A stretch of DNA of 64,000 nucleotides from Mesostigma viride (lineage: Eukaryota > Streptophyta > Mesostigmatophyceae > Mesostigmatales > Mesostigmataceae): assembly GCA_009746045.1 (NCBI GenBank), contig RPFO01000213.1, positions 4,731,502-4,795,501 of the forward strand. The letters run 5' to 3'. The notes beneath the pieces are model-generated. The model ran no database searches. It was not told where the DNA came from and worked only from the letters and a program-made list of their open reading frames with translations. This document shows, piece by piece, positions 23,813 to 36,149 of this stretch (its first letter is position 1; each line of letters begins with the position of its first letter). Both the position numbers and the translations under genes were made by a program.

Positions 23813-24236
23813 GGTGGTACACAAATACCGTACAGGTGGTACACAACTGCAGCCAGGACAACAGCCGGGCGCTGCGTACCTGCCGTGGGAAGGAGGGGGG
23901 TGGTACACAAATACCGTACAGGTGGTACACAACTGCAGCCAGGACAACAGCCGGGCGCTGCGTACCTGCCGTGGGAAGGAGGGGGGTGGTACACAAATAC
24001 CGTACAGGTGGTACACAACTGCAGCCAGGACAACAGCCGGGCGCTGCGTACCTGCCGTGGGAAGGAGGGGGGTGGTACACAAATACCGTACAGGTGGTAC
24101 ACAACTGCAGCCAGGACAACAGCCGGGCGCTGCGTACCTGCCGTGGGAAGGAGGGGGGTGGTACACAAATACCGTACAGGTGGTACACAACTGCCGCCAG
24201 TACAACAGCGGGTCCTGCCGTGGGAAGGAGGGTGGT
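23813..24236. repeat. 85-bp tandem repeat, five units
   Basis: Units begin TGGTACACAAATACCGTACA, and the core also holds AACTGCAGCCAGGACAACAG and CTGCCGTGGGAAGGAGG. Copy 2 carries about four shorter variants (55849-56153), the last cut by the beta element. Confidence 0.92.
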
Positions 24237-24319
24237 GATACACAACTACGGTATACCGGCCTAGTACAGCCCGATGTAATTCCCGAGGGCCCACCTCTTT
24301 ATCCCTACATGTAAATACC

Positions 24320-24930
24320 GACGGGCATAATCAACGACCTATATTACCAATAGCCGCCGCATATCAAACAGGTCGTATTCATGACGCCCGTCGAGGGCGA
24401 TGACGGTGACGCCGTCACCGTCATCGCCCTCGACGGGCCAACATCTAAACTCTTCTCTTAATCAACAAACTATATTACCAATAGCCGCCGCCTATCAAAC
24501 AGATCCTATTCATCACGCGCGTCAACGCCCCGTCATCGCCCCGTCATCGCCCCGTGATCGCCATGCCGAGGGCCAACCTCTTAACTCTTTATTCGGAGTA
24601 ATAGTCAACGACCTATATTACCAATAGCCGCCGCATATAAAAAAGGTCGTATTCATGACGCCCGTCGAGGGCGATGACGGTGACGCCGTCACCGTCATCG
24701 CCCTCGACGGGCCAACATCTAAACTCTTCTCTTAATCAACAAACTATATTACCAATAGCCGCCGCCTATCAAACAGATCCTATTCATCACGCGCGTCAAC
24801 GCCCCGTCATCGCCCCGTCATCGCCCCGTCATCGCCCCGTGATCGCCATGCCGAGGGCCAACCTCATAACTCTTTATTGGGAGTAATAGTAAACGACCTA
24901 TATTAAAAATAGCTGCCGCCTATCAAACAG
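24320..24930. repeat. About 270-bp tandem repeat with a 51-base palindrome
   Basis: Two full units and a partial one, built of ATCAACGACCTATATTACCA, TCAAACAGGTCGTATTCATG and CGCCCCGTCATCGCCCCGTC. Each full unit has a perfect inverted repeat with 24-bp arms and a 3-base centre, at 24387-24437 and 24661-24711 (arm starts CCCGTCGAGGGCGATGACGG). A shorter variant is near 25922-25970. Confidence 0.9.
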
Positions 24931-25211
24931 GCAGTGTTTTTTTTAAGGTTTTCGTTACTAGTGGCGCTAGGCCACTTGTGGCGTTTCGAACTATGAAAAC
25001 TTCAGTTTACTCGGCCAATGTGTGGCTTTAAGCCAATTAAAATTGGGCTTGGCACGGCCACGTGTGGCGGGCTGGCTTTTTGGTGCAGCAAATGACCCTA
25101 CCGGCAGCGGGGTCAGCGCGGCGCGGCGCCGTACTGGCATTCCAAGTTCAAAGTAGTTCAGAACAGTATGTTTAATTATCTTAATTTCAAACTAGTAGAA
25201 TTTAGTAGAAT

Positions 25212-25287
25212 CATTCACGCCTTAAGTTGGGTTCACGCCTGAAGTTGGGTTGACCAAAAACCTCGAACCCAACTTAAGGCGTGAATG
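25212..25287. repeat. 23-bp inverted repeat (hairpin)
   Basis: CATTCACGCCTTAAGTTGGG plus TTC at 25212-25234 is matched by its exact reverse complement at 25265-25287. The loop holds a further direct copy of the TTCACGCCTGAAGTTGGGTT part. Confidence 0.88.
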
Positions 25288-27528
25288 CCTGTACACAAGG
25301 CGGGCGAGCGTCTCCGTCTCAGGCATCGGCGCCGGGCGTACTTGGTAAATTAACAACAACGATTACTACTACAGCCACTGCTTAACAAAACGATTACTGA
25401 AGTGCCGAAAGTCGAAACACATTAGTCAATGCAGTACAGTACTGTATGGCTGGCGAGTGACTGGAACTGAGGCGCCAGCCGCCAGGCCGCCAGCCAGCTG
25501 AAGCCAGAAAATGCACACAAGCTGCTGTCTGCACAGAGCACTCTGGTCTCTGGCAGCGGGCCACTTGCCACTTGGCACTTGGCCGGGCTCTACGTACATG
25601 CACTATGCAGTCAGTAAGTCAGTCAGTCATAGTAGTACTCATGGTAGTTCTAGTACTAGGGAGGCTTGTGGCGGAACGCCGGCCGGAAGACCGGCTGACA
25701 CCGCCAATTGTGGCGTAGCCTGTACTAGAGTGAACTTCAGGCACGGCCACCCTGTGGCGAAACGAAACTACAAAGTAGAACAGCACGGCCAAATTGTGGC
25801 TTCTTGGGTGCCCTGTCCAAGTGGGTGGCACCGCCACATTTTGCCAAAAAAAGTGCCACACCGCCACATTTGGCGGCATATCGCCACTAAAAAAAACACT
25901 GCAAACAGGTCCTTTCCATCACGCCCGTCGAGAGCGATGACGGTGACGGCCGTCACCGTCATCGCCCTGCCGGCATTGCCATACAAGAAGAAGCTCTCGA
26001 TCCGAGGTATAGACTACCTCGGGTATCATCATCGTAATTGCTAGCATCGAGATCATTCATAGCTACCGACGATGGCCAGCTGCAAAAGAAAAATGTCGAC
26101 CAACAGACAGGACCTATCGCCGGGAACCCTCAAGGCAATAAGGGCGAGACAGGCTTTCACCGTTAAGTAAAGTTGTCCACATCGTGCTAAGGAATTTGTG
26201 CTAATCTATGAGTACCTATATGGACACTTTGTCGCATTTTTTACATGGCAAATAAGCGATGTATGTGTCATGTAGGCTGCCATTGGTGCATGCATGCATG
26301 GGCCAGCAATGATGGTCAGAGGTACATTGTGCCTATGAGATAACCATCGATTTGTTGATCAGCAAGTGATTCATTACGTGAGACAACAATATGTTTGGGG
26401 GCTAAGCTTCTTACATTGGTCACATGGCCCGCCATAATTGTTTTCTTATGTGTTTAAGGTTAGGGCTCTGTTCATGACTGAACGTCATGAACGCGCTCTA
26501 TTCATGACATTGATTAATTGATTTTAATTAGTCTCATGTCCATGTTGGGGGACCGGGATCTCTGAATTCCCCAAAGAAGATATAGTGGAAGTCACCCCAA
26601 GACGTCAATATCCGTCAAGACGTCAATAACTACATGTATGTCCACAGCTCAGCTAGTAGTCTAAAATATGGGCCTCGAGCTACTCTTGCACGCAAGCAAT
26701 GCCTATCATCAAGGATTAATTAATGCCTATCAACAAGGAGACAATCATGCTTGTTAAATTTCCTAGGACCCACAACTGGGGGGTCGTAGTCTTTGACAAT
26801 GTCCGCCTGGGCAACGCTACTAATCCTACATATCCGAGGTCCCATGTCTGAATAAGAGGGGTTGAGCGGATGACGCCAACAGTGTCTGTGCTCTGCATGT
26901 CAGCTAAAATCATATCGCGGAGACAAACATATGGCGGTATGTCCAATGTTGGCCACTGCGTCGCCTAACAGGTTCGTTCTTACATGGTCGGCAAGGGCCT
27001 GACCATGTAAGAAGATATCTCCCTGGCTGGCCAGTCCACAAGGAACCAGCAGGGACCTCATCTGAATCAACCTGATTTATTAACTAACTACTTAATTCAT
27101 TTATTAAACTCATGCCCCCATTAGGGAGTCAAGGAGCATTAGTTAACCCCGATTAATTAATTAATTAATTAATTAATTAATTAATTAATTAATTAATTAA
27201 ACACGTGCTCCCGTTGGGGAGTCACGGAGCACCGAAGTGCTTTTAATCCTGTGTGTGCACAACAGGAGAAAGGGCAGAGACCCCCAGTCTCCTTCATGCC
27301 TAAGGCATGCCACAGCTGCATTCGGGAACGCTAGCTAAACGGACACGCTAACGATCCGGCAATCTGTGGGTGCAATAAGACCCATGTGAGCATGGCATAA
27401 CACTAGGAGCGTGGGCAAGTAATCTCATCATAGCCAGGACGTAGCATGGCTGTACTAGGACTATACCCCGATTTCTGATTCTCCCGATTTCTGGCCTGCG
27501 CTAGTTGTCTCCTTGATACCCCGATCAA
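25288..27528. other. Alpha interior without a recognised gene
   Basis: Contains short repeats with GTGGCG / CGCCAC cores (25660-25890), a (TTAA)n run at about 27152-27200, two CCGTTGGGGAGTCA-type blocks (27110-27240) and, at 27466-27520, an inverted copy of a roughly 40-bp segment also in the beta element (59030-59075; core GGCCAGAAATCGGGAGAATC). Confidence 0.5.
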
Positions 27529-28141
27529 TGGATGGATGGATGGATGGATGGATGGATGGATGGATGGATGGATGGATGGATGGATGGATGGATGGATGGA
27601 TGGATGGATGGATGGATGGATGGATGGATGGATGGATGGATGGATGGATGGATGGATGGATGGATGGATGGATGGATGGATGGATGGATGGATGGATGGA
27701 TGGATGGATGGATGGATGGATGGATGGATGGATGGATGGATGGATGGATGGATGGATGGATGGATGGATGGATGGATGGATGGATGGATGGATGGATGGA
27801 TGGATGGATGGATGGATGGATGGATGGATGGATGGATGGATGGATGGATGGATGGATGGATGGATGGATGGATGGATGGATGGATGGATGGATGGATGGA
27901 TGGATGGATGGATGGATGGATGGATGGATGGATGGATGGATGGATGGATGGATGGATGGATGGATGGATGGATGGATGGATGGATGGATGGATGGATGGA
28001 TGGATGGATGGATGGATGGATGGATGGATGGATGGATGGATGGATGGATGGATGGATGGATGGATGGATGGATGGATGGATGGATGGATGGATGGATGGA
28101 TGGATGGATGGATGGATGGATGGATGGATGGATGGATGGAT
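27529..28141. repeat. (GGAT)n microsatellite, about 613 bp uninterrupted
   Basis: About 153 perfect ATGG/GGAT tetranucleotides with no visible interruption. All frames through it are open on both strands and should not be called genes. Confidence 0.97.
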
Positions 28142-29921
28142 GTCAGGCTTGTCTTACATGATGCAGTGGAACTTTGGTGCTGGAGGGTTAATTGTGGCCC
28201 GGTCTGGTTTAGCTTCAGTGCTCTCATGGCGGCCTTCATTTGTAATTATTTGAATGCATGCCCATTGGGCCATGCATAGTGTATATTTTTTACGCATGCA
28301 CGCCCATTATGTATCGCTGGGTCCATCCCATCAATGCTTGTTTATTGCCAGGTCTGGTGTAAGTAAGTTAGTACTTGCGTGTCATGCGCATGGGCATGTT
28401 TAGAGTACTATGCTAATCTCTTTAGAAACATAATTACACGGAAGTTACAAATCTCATCTGCATCATGCCCCAAGACACTACATTAAAGAATCAAATAAAA
28501 TTATAACATGCCTCCGTTGGGAGATCATGCAGCACATGCATATTCCTTGCTGAATGGGTAGAGGTGGGTCAAGCCGCGACATCGAAATAAGCTAACTCTA
28601 AGCTATCTAGTCTACAAAATCCTAACTACACTTCTCCCCAAAGCGCCCCTTCCGCTTTGGGGGAGGGGGCTTACCCACATGGGCTGGCGTGTGAGCCGGG
28701 ACATTGGTCTTCCACCTCTTCTTGTTCTGCATAGGAACAGAGAGCGAAGAAATGCGGTGTGGGGACCCCTTCTCGTGGTAATGCGTTACATGTACTCCCC
28801 ACCGGGCTTTGCTCTTCATGGGTTCATAAAGACAACAATTATTCAGTAAGAATTTAATAAATTAGGAACATATATCCGTTGGGAGTCACTGTTACACATA
28901 TACCTGAAAAGGGGCATATGATTTTAAATACATTCTGAGCTACAACCTGCACGTGCATGGGTTTAGTTAACTGGCACCTATACTAGAGGCCTGACATGGG
29001 GTGGAGCTTCAGTGCTTCCCCGCCTTCTCCTTCTCCCACACTGGGTGCTCCGCGTCCTTCTTCTCCGGCCCTGCCCATGGGTGCACCGGCCCCGCCTCCT
29101 CCTTCTCCTCACGGGACGATTCGCGCTCCACGCATGGCTGCAGCATCAGTTAGCACGGGCAAGACATAGCAGTAACCGCGCTATGGCTGTTCTAGCACCA
29201 GCCTAGCAGACTGCCATGATCACTCAGCAAACCCACGACAGCTAAACCCTTGGCTGTCACAACCAGTCCATGCATCATTAAGTATGGGTACAGGGAAAGC
29301 TTCCCGCATATCCATGGCCATATGGATGGCAGCAACACAACGACTTGCCCCCTAGCCCCCCGTGCACACACAAAAACGTGGGTCGTGGCTTCCACGCCCC
29401 ATCCGCCATGCATGACAGCGCGTACCTTACTCGCATTCACACCGGGCTGCATCCCAGCGCCGTTGCTGTCCCCATGTGACACGTCGGCTGATTAAGCAGA
29501 TACACAGCAGAGTCTGATGTAAACCGCTAAACCCCAAACCCATGCAGACCACAGTCAAGGACGCGTGCATGTCAAGCCATGCCAATTGTGAACCGTACAG
29601 CAATTTACTTTTCAAGCCTGAAGAGGTGGATAGCAGATACTAGCCTGGAAGAGGTTACAGGGGCACATGTCCATTAGCGAGCGGAACAACACAGCTACAC
29701 CCTACAAGCGTACCGCACAATGTCCTCCTGCAATTGTCTGCAGATCTCCCAATGCCGCAGACATCTCCACTGCTCTCATGGCGATTGCAAATGCTTCATG
29801 CCGCTGACATCTCCACTGCTCTCATGGCGATTGCAAATGCTTGATGCCGCACCTCTGCTTACAGCAGAAAAGCTTCCTCCGGGCGAGGCACCTGACTGGA
29901 ACCAACACCCATTCCTTGGCT
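28142..29921. other. Alpha interior, no secure gene
   Basis: Includes CCGTTGGGAG blocks (28512 and 28877), a GGGGCATATGATTTTAAATA block (28912) related to the beta fold-back at 59547, and a 52-bp tandem duplication at 29760-29850 (ACATCTCCACTGCTCTCATG). A Pro/Leu-rich frame at 29012-29206 has no motif. Confidence 0.45.
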
Positions 29922-30323
29922 TCACAACGTGGCCATGACAGCATCGTGAATCTGCTTCGCCAACGCCCACACTTCAGGACCCGCGCCCTGCACCGCCATG
30001 GCCACAGGCTGCACCGCTGCAATCGATGCAGCATTCACTGCCTGCGCCGCACCATGTACTGCATGCACGAAAGCCAATCCTGGCTCGGTTATCATGGTCT
30101 TGCCCGATTCCTGCTGCTTCTTCTTCTTCGATGCGGTCATGCGCACTTTATACCCCTTCCTCTCCAAGCACGCCTTCAGCACCTGGCTCGTGCGGTGCTG
30201 AATATGCTTCTGAAGGCGCGCCTTCTAAACACGAAATGTTGGCAATGTATGATTCCCAAACGGCATGATAGGCACATAATCAGTCCCATTAATTGCTTTG
30301 CGGCAGTCAATGCACCAGAACAC
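29922..30323 (-). pseudogene. Alpha-element minus-strand gene, 3' exon with in-frame TAG
   Basis: Enters after acceptor TTCAACAG at 30324. The frame starts VFWCIDCRKAINGTDYVPIM, with a C-x2-C pair and a following His that could bind zinc. It meets TAG at 30225-30227, then continues open to 29922 through ARLQKHIQHRTSQ, KACLERKGYKVR and a Lys-rich stretch (ASKKKKQQES). Because TAG could also serve as an acceptor (GTGTTTAG|AAG), a second small intron is possible. Function unknown; a DNA-binding accessory protein of the transposon is a guess. Confidence 0.42.
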
Positions 30324-30432
30324 CTGTTGAAAAAAGAAGGTTATGCACGCTAGCGATTACCCGCGGCAAGAAGCAATCAACACGCCTCGCTAACAACTGC
30401 AACCACAATGTAATTCATGACGGGCCACTCAC

Positions 30433-30612
30433 CGCTACCCTGCTCTCCTGCTTCAATGTCTCCCCATTCTCAAGGCCTCCATTGTAAACCTCTCCGTCTT
30501 CACCATCGTCATCGTCTTCCTCTTCCTCCACTCCGACGTATCCGTGTTTCCTTTTCCTAAGATACCTAGGGTTGTTCAAGTCGTATGTGCGGCGTTGGCA
30601 CACTTCCAACAA
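30433..30612 (-). CDS. Alpha-element minus-strand gene, upstream exon
   Basis: Ends at donor GCG|GTGAGT (30432), in phase 0 with the exon at 30323. Encodes TYDLNNPRYLRKRKHGYVGV followed by an acidic run (EEEEDDDDGEDGE) and NGGLENGETLKQES. A basic patch next to an acidic tract is typical of nuclear proteins, but no family is recognised. The 5' end is not defined. Confidence 0.4.
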
Positions 30613-31317
30613 AATTTTGGCCGCCTCTACCCATTACCATTTATTCGTACTATCATAACATATCCAGGCGTTTGAAAAATCATTCCCTCGTTCGAACTTC
30701 TACCCCTGGGCGTCCATGACGAGGCAGTCACGACGGGACGCAGATGCACAAAAATAAAACAAGGCGACATCCCTTCAATCATTGACCAAAAAACAGAATA
30801 CGCGCAGAACTTGGATTTCAACACCACGCACCCATTACCAGCGAGCACGGCTGGCCTGCAACCGCCATCATTTCATAACCAGAAGCCAGGGCCCACACTC
30901 CATCCCGTTACCTCATCTTCCACGCACGGCTTCCGCTGCTTCCCTCTGCTCTTTCGCATTCTCCGCCAGCAACCTCGCCTTCTCCTCGTCCAACAATCCA
31001 CTAAGAATAAAATCCCCTCTATTGGACGCCATTCAGACGAACTTTGCTAGCGTCTTTTCACCGGCCCCAGCACACATAATCTATAGCCGCTTAATGACAA
31101 CGGCCGACAACGACAACTGCTGAATAGGCGAAAAAGGCTGATAACTACATTTTTATATTTCGCTGCATTTGCTAATAGACACGCACGTTCTCCCACTTCT
31201 CCATTACAATATAATTATCCATCTGGCCGTGTACAGGCAAAGATCCCCGAAGTAACTTACTGAAACGTATCTTACAGCATCGGATCACTGGCACCTAATC
31301 TACAGGTGGTAGATTAC
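30613..31317. other. Alpha interior, no secure gene
   Basis: On the minus strand a Ser/Ala-rich charged region is open around 30900-31060, possibly a further upstream exon of the gene at 29.9-30.6 kb. No convincing boundaries. Confidence 0.35.
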
Positions 31318-31539
31318 CAACCAAGACCCGTCGCGGTAATTTACTCTGTCGGTAATGTACTACCAAAGATGTGCAGTCGTAACGTTACTTTTACTTACGG
31401 CTAGTAAAATTACTACCTATCATCCTACGTAGTAATGATTACGGCGTTGGATCTCACGCCTCGGATCTAGGTAGTAAGATAAGACCTCGTAATTTACGCC
31501 TCGGATGCTTTTTACCACCCTCGGACGAAAAGTATAGTG

Positions 31540-34101
31540 CATGCATGCCAGCACCCCACCACCACCATCCATGCATGCCAGCACCCCACCACCATCATCC
31601 ATGCGTGCCAGCCACCCACCACCACCATCCATGCGTGCCAGCACCCCACCACCATCATCCATGCCTGCCAGCACCCCACCACCATCATCCATGCGTGCCA
31701 GCACCCCACCACCACCATCCATGCGTGCCAGCACCCCACCACCACCATCCATGCATGCCAGCACCCCACCACCACCATCCATGCATGCCAGCACCCCACC
31801 ACCATCATCCATGCGTGCCAGCACCCCACCACCACCATCCATGCGTGCCAGCCACCCACCACCACCATCCATGCATGCCAGCACCCCACCACCATCATCC
31901 ATGCGTGCCAGCCACCCACCACCACCATCCATGCCTGCCAGCACCCCACCACCATCATCCATGCGTGCCAGCCACCCACCACCACCATCCATGCGTGCCA
32001 GCACCCCACCACCATCATCCATGCGTGCCAGCCACCCACCACCACCATCCATGCATGCCAGCACCCCACCACCATCATCCATGCATGCCAGCACCCCACC
32101 ACCACCATCCATGCATGCCAGCACCCCACCACCACCATCCATGCCTGCCAGCACCCCACCACCATCATCCATGCGTGCCAGCCACCCACCACCACCATCC
32201 ATGCCTGCCAGCACCCCACCACCATCATCCATGCGTGCCAGCCACCCACCACCACCATCCATGCGTGCCAGCACCCCACCACCACCATCCATGCCTGCCA
32301 GCACCCCACCACCATCATCCATGCGTGCCAGCCACCCACCACCACCATCCATGCCTGCCAGCACCCCACCACCATCATCCATGCGTGCCAGCACCCCACC
32401 ACCACCATCCATGCGTGCCAGCACCCCACCACCACCATCCATGCATGCCAGCACCCCACCACCATCATCCATGCGTGCCAGCACCCCACCACCATCATCC
32501 ATGCGTGCCAGCCACCCACCACCACCATCCATGCATGCCAGCACCCCACCACCACCATCCATGCGTGCCAGCCACCCACCACCACCATCCATGCGTGCCA
32601 GCACCCCACCACCATCATCCATGCCTGCCAGCACCCCACCACCATCATCCATGCGTGCCAGCACCCCACCACCACCATCCATGCGTGCCAGCACCCCACC
32701 ACCACCATCCATGCATGCCAGCACCCCACCACCATCATCCATGCATGCCAGCACCCCACCACCATCATCCATGCGTGCCAGCACCCCACCACCACCATCC
32801 ATGCGTGCCAGCCACCCACCACCACCATCCATGCATGCCAGCACCCCACCACCATCATCCATGCGTGCCAGCCACCCACCACCACCATCCATGCCTGCCA
32901 GCACCCCACCACCATCATCCATGCGTGCCAGCCACCCACCACCACCATCCATGCGTGCCAGCACCCCACCACCATCATCCATGCGTGCCAGCCACCCACC
33001 ACCACCATCCATGCGTGCCAGCACCCCACCACCACCATCCATGCGTGCCAGCACCCCACCACCATCATCCATGCCTGCCAGCACCCCACCACCATCATCC
33101 ATGCGTGCCAGCACCCCACCACCACCATCCATGCGTGCCAGCACCCCACCACCACCATCCATGCAATGATGCCAGCACCCCACCACCATCATCCATGCGT
33201 GCCAGCACCCCACCACCACCATCCATGCGTGCCAGCCACCCACCACCACCATCCATGCATGCCAGCACCCCACCACCACCATCCATGCGTGCCAGCCACC
33301 CACCACCACCATCCATGCATGCCAGCACCCCACCACCACCATCCATGCGTGCCAGCACCCCACCACCACCATCCATGCATGCCAGCCACCCACCACCACC
33401 ATCCATGCCTGCCAGCACCCCACCACCATCATCCATGCGTGCCAGCCACCCACCACCACCATCCATGCCTGCCAGCACCCCACCACCATCATCCATGCGT
33501 GCCAGCCACCCACCACCACCATCCATGCGTGCCAGCACCCCACCACCATCATCCATGCGTGCCAGCCACCCACCACCACCATCCATGCATGCCAGCACCC
33601 CACCACCACCATCCATGCATGCCAGCACCCCACCACCATCATCCATGCATGCCAGCACCCCACCACCACCATCCATGCATGCCAGCACCCCACCACCACC
33701 ATCCATGCCTGCCAGCACCCCACCACCATCATCCATGCGTGCCAGCCACCCACCACCACCATCCATGCCTGCCAGCACCCCACCACCATCATCCATGCGT
33801 GCCAGCCACCCACCACCACCATCCATGCGTGCCAGCACCCCACCACCATCATCCATGCGTGCCAGCACCCCACCACCACCATCCATGCGTGCCAGCACCC
33901 CACCACCACCATCCATGCATGCCAGCACCCCACCACCATCATCCATGCGTGCCAGCACCCCACCACCACCATCCATGCGTGCCAGCACCCCACCACCACC
34001 ATCCATGCATGCCAGCACCCCACCACCACCATCCATGCGTGCCAGCACCCCACCACCACCATCCATGCATGCCAGCACCCCACCACCACCATCCATGCGT
34101 G
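31540..34101. repeat. Minisatellite M2, right part (30-bp unit)
   Basis: About 85 units continuing the M2 array after the alpha element, with one phase slip at about 33165 where AATG is inserted. Variants at three positions (G/A/C in GCRTGCC, CAC/CCA junction, CAC/CAT) make higher-order patterns. The 891- to 938-codon frames through it are artefacts. Confidence 0.96.
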
Positions 34102-34112
34102 ATTTTTTGGGG

Positions 34113-34560
34113 GAGTGGTCAGTATTGTTTTTGGGTAGGGTCGCTCTGCAGAGTGACCCCTACCCTTGCGCAATGTCGCAGTCTTTGTTTGAAGGGTCGC
34201 GCTGCAGAGTGACCCCCTCACATTGCAAATTTCCATTCAGTGTTTGTAGGGTCGCGCTGCAGAGTCACCTTTCCAAGATACGTTATTCAATAACATTTTG
34301 TTTGTAGGGTAGCGCTGCAGAGTCACCTTTCCAAGATACGTTATTCAATCACGTTTTTGTTGTAAGGTCGCGCTGCCGAGTCACCCTTTCCAGATACGTT
34401 TATCAATCACATTTTGTTTGTAGGGTGGCTGCCGAGTCACCCTTCCATGAAATATTTTTATGCTATATTTTGTTGGTAGGGTCGCGCTGCAGAGTCACCC
34501 TTCCTTAACATGGTTCTTATGTCTTATTTTGCGGAAGGGTCTCGCTACAGAATATTCCCT
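34113..34560. repeat. Array of about 56-bp units each with a GGGTCGCGCTGCAGAGTGACCC-type hairpin
   Basis: About eight units. Hairpins lie at 34138-34159 and 34194-34215, then at roughly 34248, 34307, 34365, 34420, 34478 and 34535, separated by TTTCCAAGATACGTTATTCA-like spacers. The same hairpin recurs in introns of the gene downstream. Confidence 0.85.
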
Positions 34561-34706
34561 TTCCTGACATATGTTACATCTTCGATTTTTTTTATCCCCA
34601 TACCTGAATGGGATTTCATCCTTGTTTCTTCTTAGGGTAGCGCAGATGCGAATTTACACTTTCTTCATCCGACATTGGTCTATTTGTTTTTCCTTATTTG
34701 CCGCAG

Positions 34707-36149
34707 AGGGAAGAACAACAGAAGGAGAGGGAAGTTCAGCTTCAGAAGGAAAAGGAGGAGCAGGAGAGGGCCTTCTTGCTTCAAAAGGAAAAGGAGGAGC
34801 AGGAGAGGGCCTCCTTGCTTCAGAAGGAAAAGGAGGAGCAGGAGAGGGCCTCCTTGCTTCAGAAGGAAAAGGAGGAGCAGGAGAGGGCCTCTTCGCCAAA
34901 GAAGGGAAAAGAGGTGGAGAGGGCCACCTATGTCGACAAGCTCAAGTCGACGAGCGAGTCTCCTAAGTATAGTACGCCACCCGCCTCTCCGCCCAAGGGC
35001 GTAGAGGAGTTTCCTCCACTGTCAACAATGCTTGCTGCCGGGGCTGGGCCAAGCTCCGTGGAGGCGTCGGCCTCCAAATCTCCCCAGCGGCCCGCACCTG
35101 AGGCACAGGCTGCCGGGGCTGGGTCCAGCTCCGTTGTGTCTCCACAGTCTCCCCAGCGGCCCGCCATCAACAAGGAGTCCCCCGTCCGCGTGGCGTCGAC
35201 CTCGCCGAGGTCCGCCCCCGTCGAGGTGGTTACCTCGAAGCCCAGCTCGCCGCCCAAGTCACCTCTAAGGTCCCACCACGAGGCTTCGACCTCGAAGGTC
35301 AGCACGTCGCCCAGGTCTCCTTCAAGGTCCCTACCCGAGGCGTCGACCTCACAGCCCAGCTCGCAGCCCGCGTCTCCCCAAAGCTCCCCTCCAAAGAAGG
35401 GAGCGACCTCCAAGTCCCGATCACCGCCCAAGTCGCCTGCAAAATCTCCAGGTCGGAAGTCTCCGCCCAAGCGCCGGTCGCCACCCAAGCGCCGGTCGTC
35501 AAACTCACCTCCGAGGAGCCGCTCCCCACAGGCAAGAAAGAAAGCAAGAGCGGAATGGGAGGAGAAGGAGGATGACCATGAGCGGTTCCTGCGTGATCTG
35601 CAGAAGAACATTGACCTCCTGATCAGCATGGAGGACAGGGACAAGGCAGACCCAAGGCCACTGGAGGATCTTCCGGAGGAGGAAAGAAAGAGAAGGAATG
35701 ACCGCATGGCACTTCTGACTTCTTATCTGGATCAGGCAACGCAGCACGCCGAAGATCTGGTGAATCTGGAGAAAAAGGACAAGGAACGGAAGGCCGCCCA
35801 GGAGCTCCTGGAAAGGGAGCAGATGGAATGGGTGAAGAAGGAAAGGGCAGCGCGAGAGGCGAAGCAGGCAGAAATGGAAGCTGCGGAGATGGAGGAGGCG
35901 GAGCGCAGGAAGAGGAGGGCGTCGTGGGAGCGGGACGAAAAGGAGAGAAAGGCGAATGAGGAAAGGAAAAAGAAGGACGAGGAGGCAAAGGCGAAGAGGA
36001 AGGTGCAGGAGGAGGGGAAGAGGATGATGGAGGCGGGTGTGGCGGCACGCCTGAAATACCAGGCCAAACTTGAGGAGGAGCGCAGGAAGGCGCAGGCTGC
36101 AGAAAAGTCGGCGGGGGACTCGGAGAAGGAGGGTACGGAGCCGTCCCAG
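34707..36149 (+). CDS. Large unknown gene, first visible exon: coiled coil / Ser-Pro-rich
   Basis: Starts after acceptor TTGCCGCAG and ends at donor CAG|GTGAGA; both boundaries are phase 0. It opens with four tandem 42-base units encoding LLQKEKEEQERAS, a charged coiled coil. A long Ser/Pro/Lys/Ala-rich disordered part follows, with an SR-like patch RSPPKRRSPPKRRSSNSPPR. A second long coiled coil (about 35530-36140) has heptad-like KERKAAQELLEREQMEW. The 5' exon(s) and the start codon are not visible; they would lie upstream of the hairpin array or beyond the minisatellites. The content suggests a nuclear or scaffold-like protein. No family recognised. Confidence 0.7.

Noticed and set aside
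27152-27200. TTAATTAA runs as piggyBac insertion scars
   Set aside because: They are simple tandem TTAA repeats without CCC...GGG TIRs.
27403-28279. Frames encoding MDGW or HPSI repeats
   Set aside because: Pure GGAT microsatellite translated; no flanking coding signal.
31420-34307. Open frames of up to 938 codons on both strands
   Set aside because: They are produced by the 30-bp minisatellite, whose unit is a multiple of three and lacks stops in most frames.
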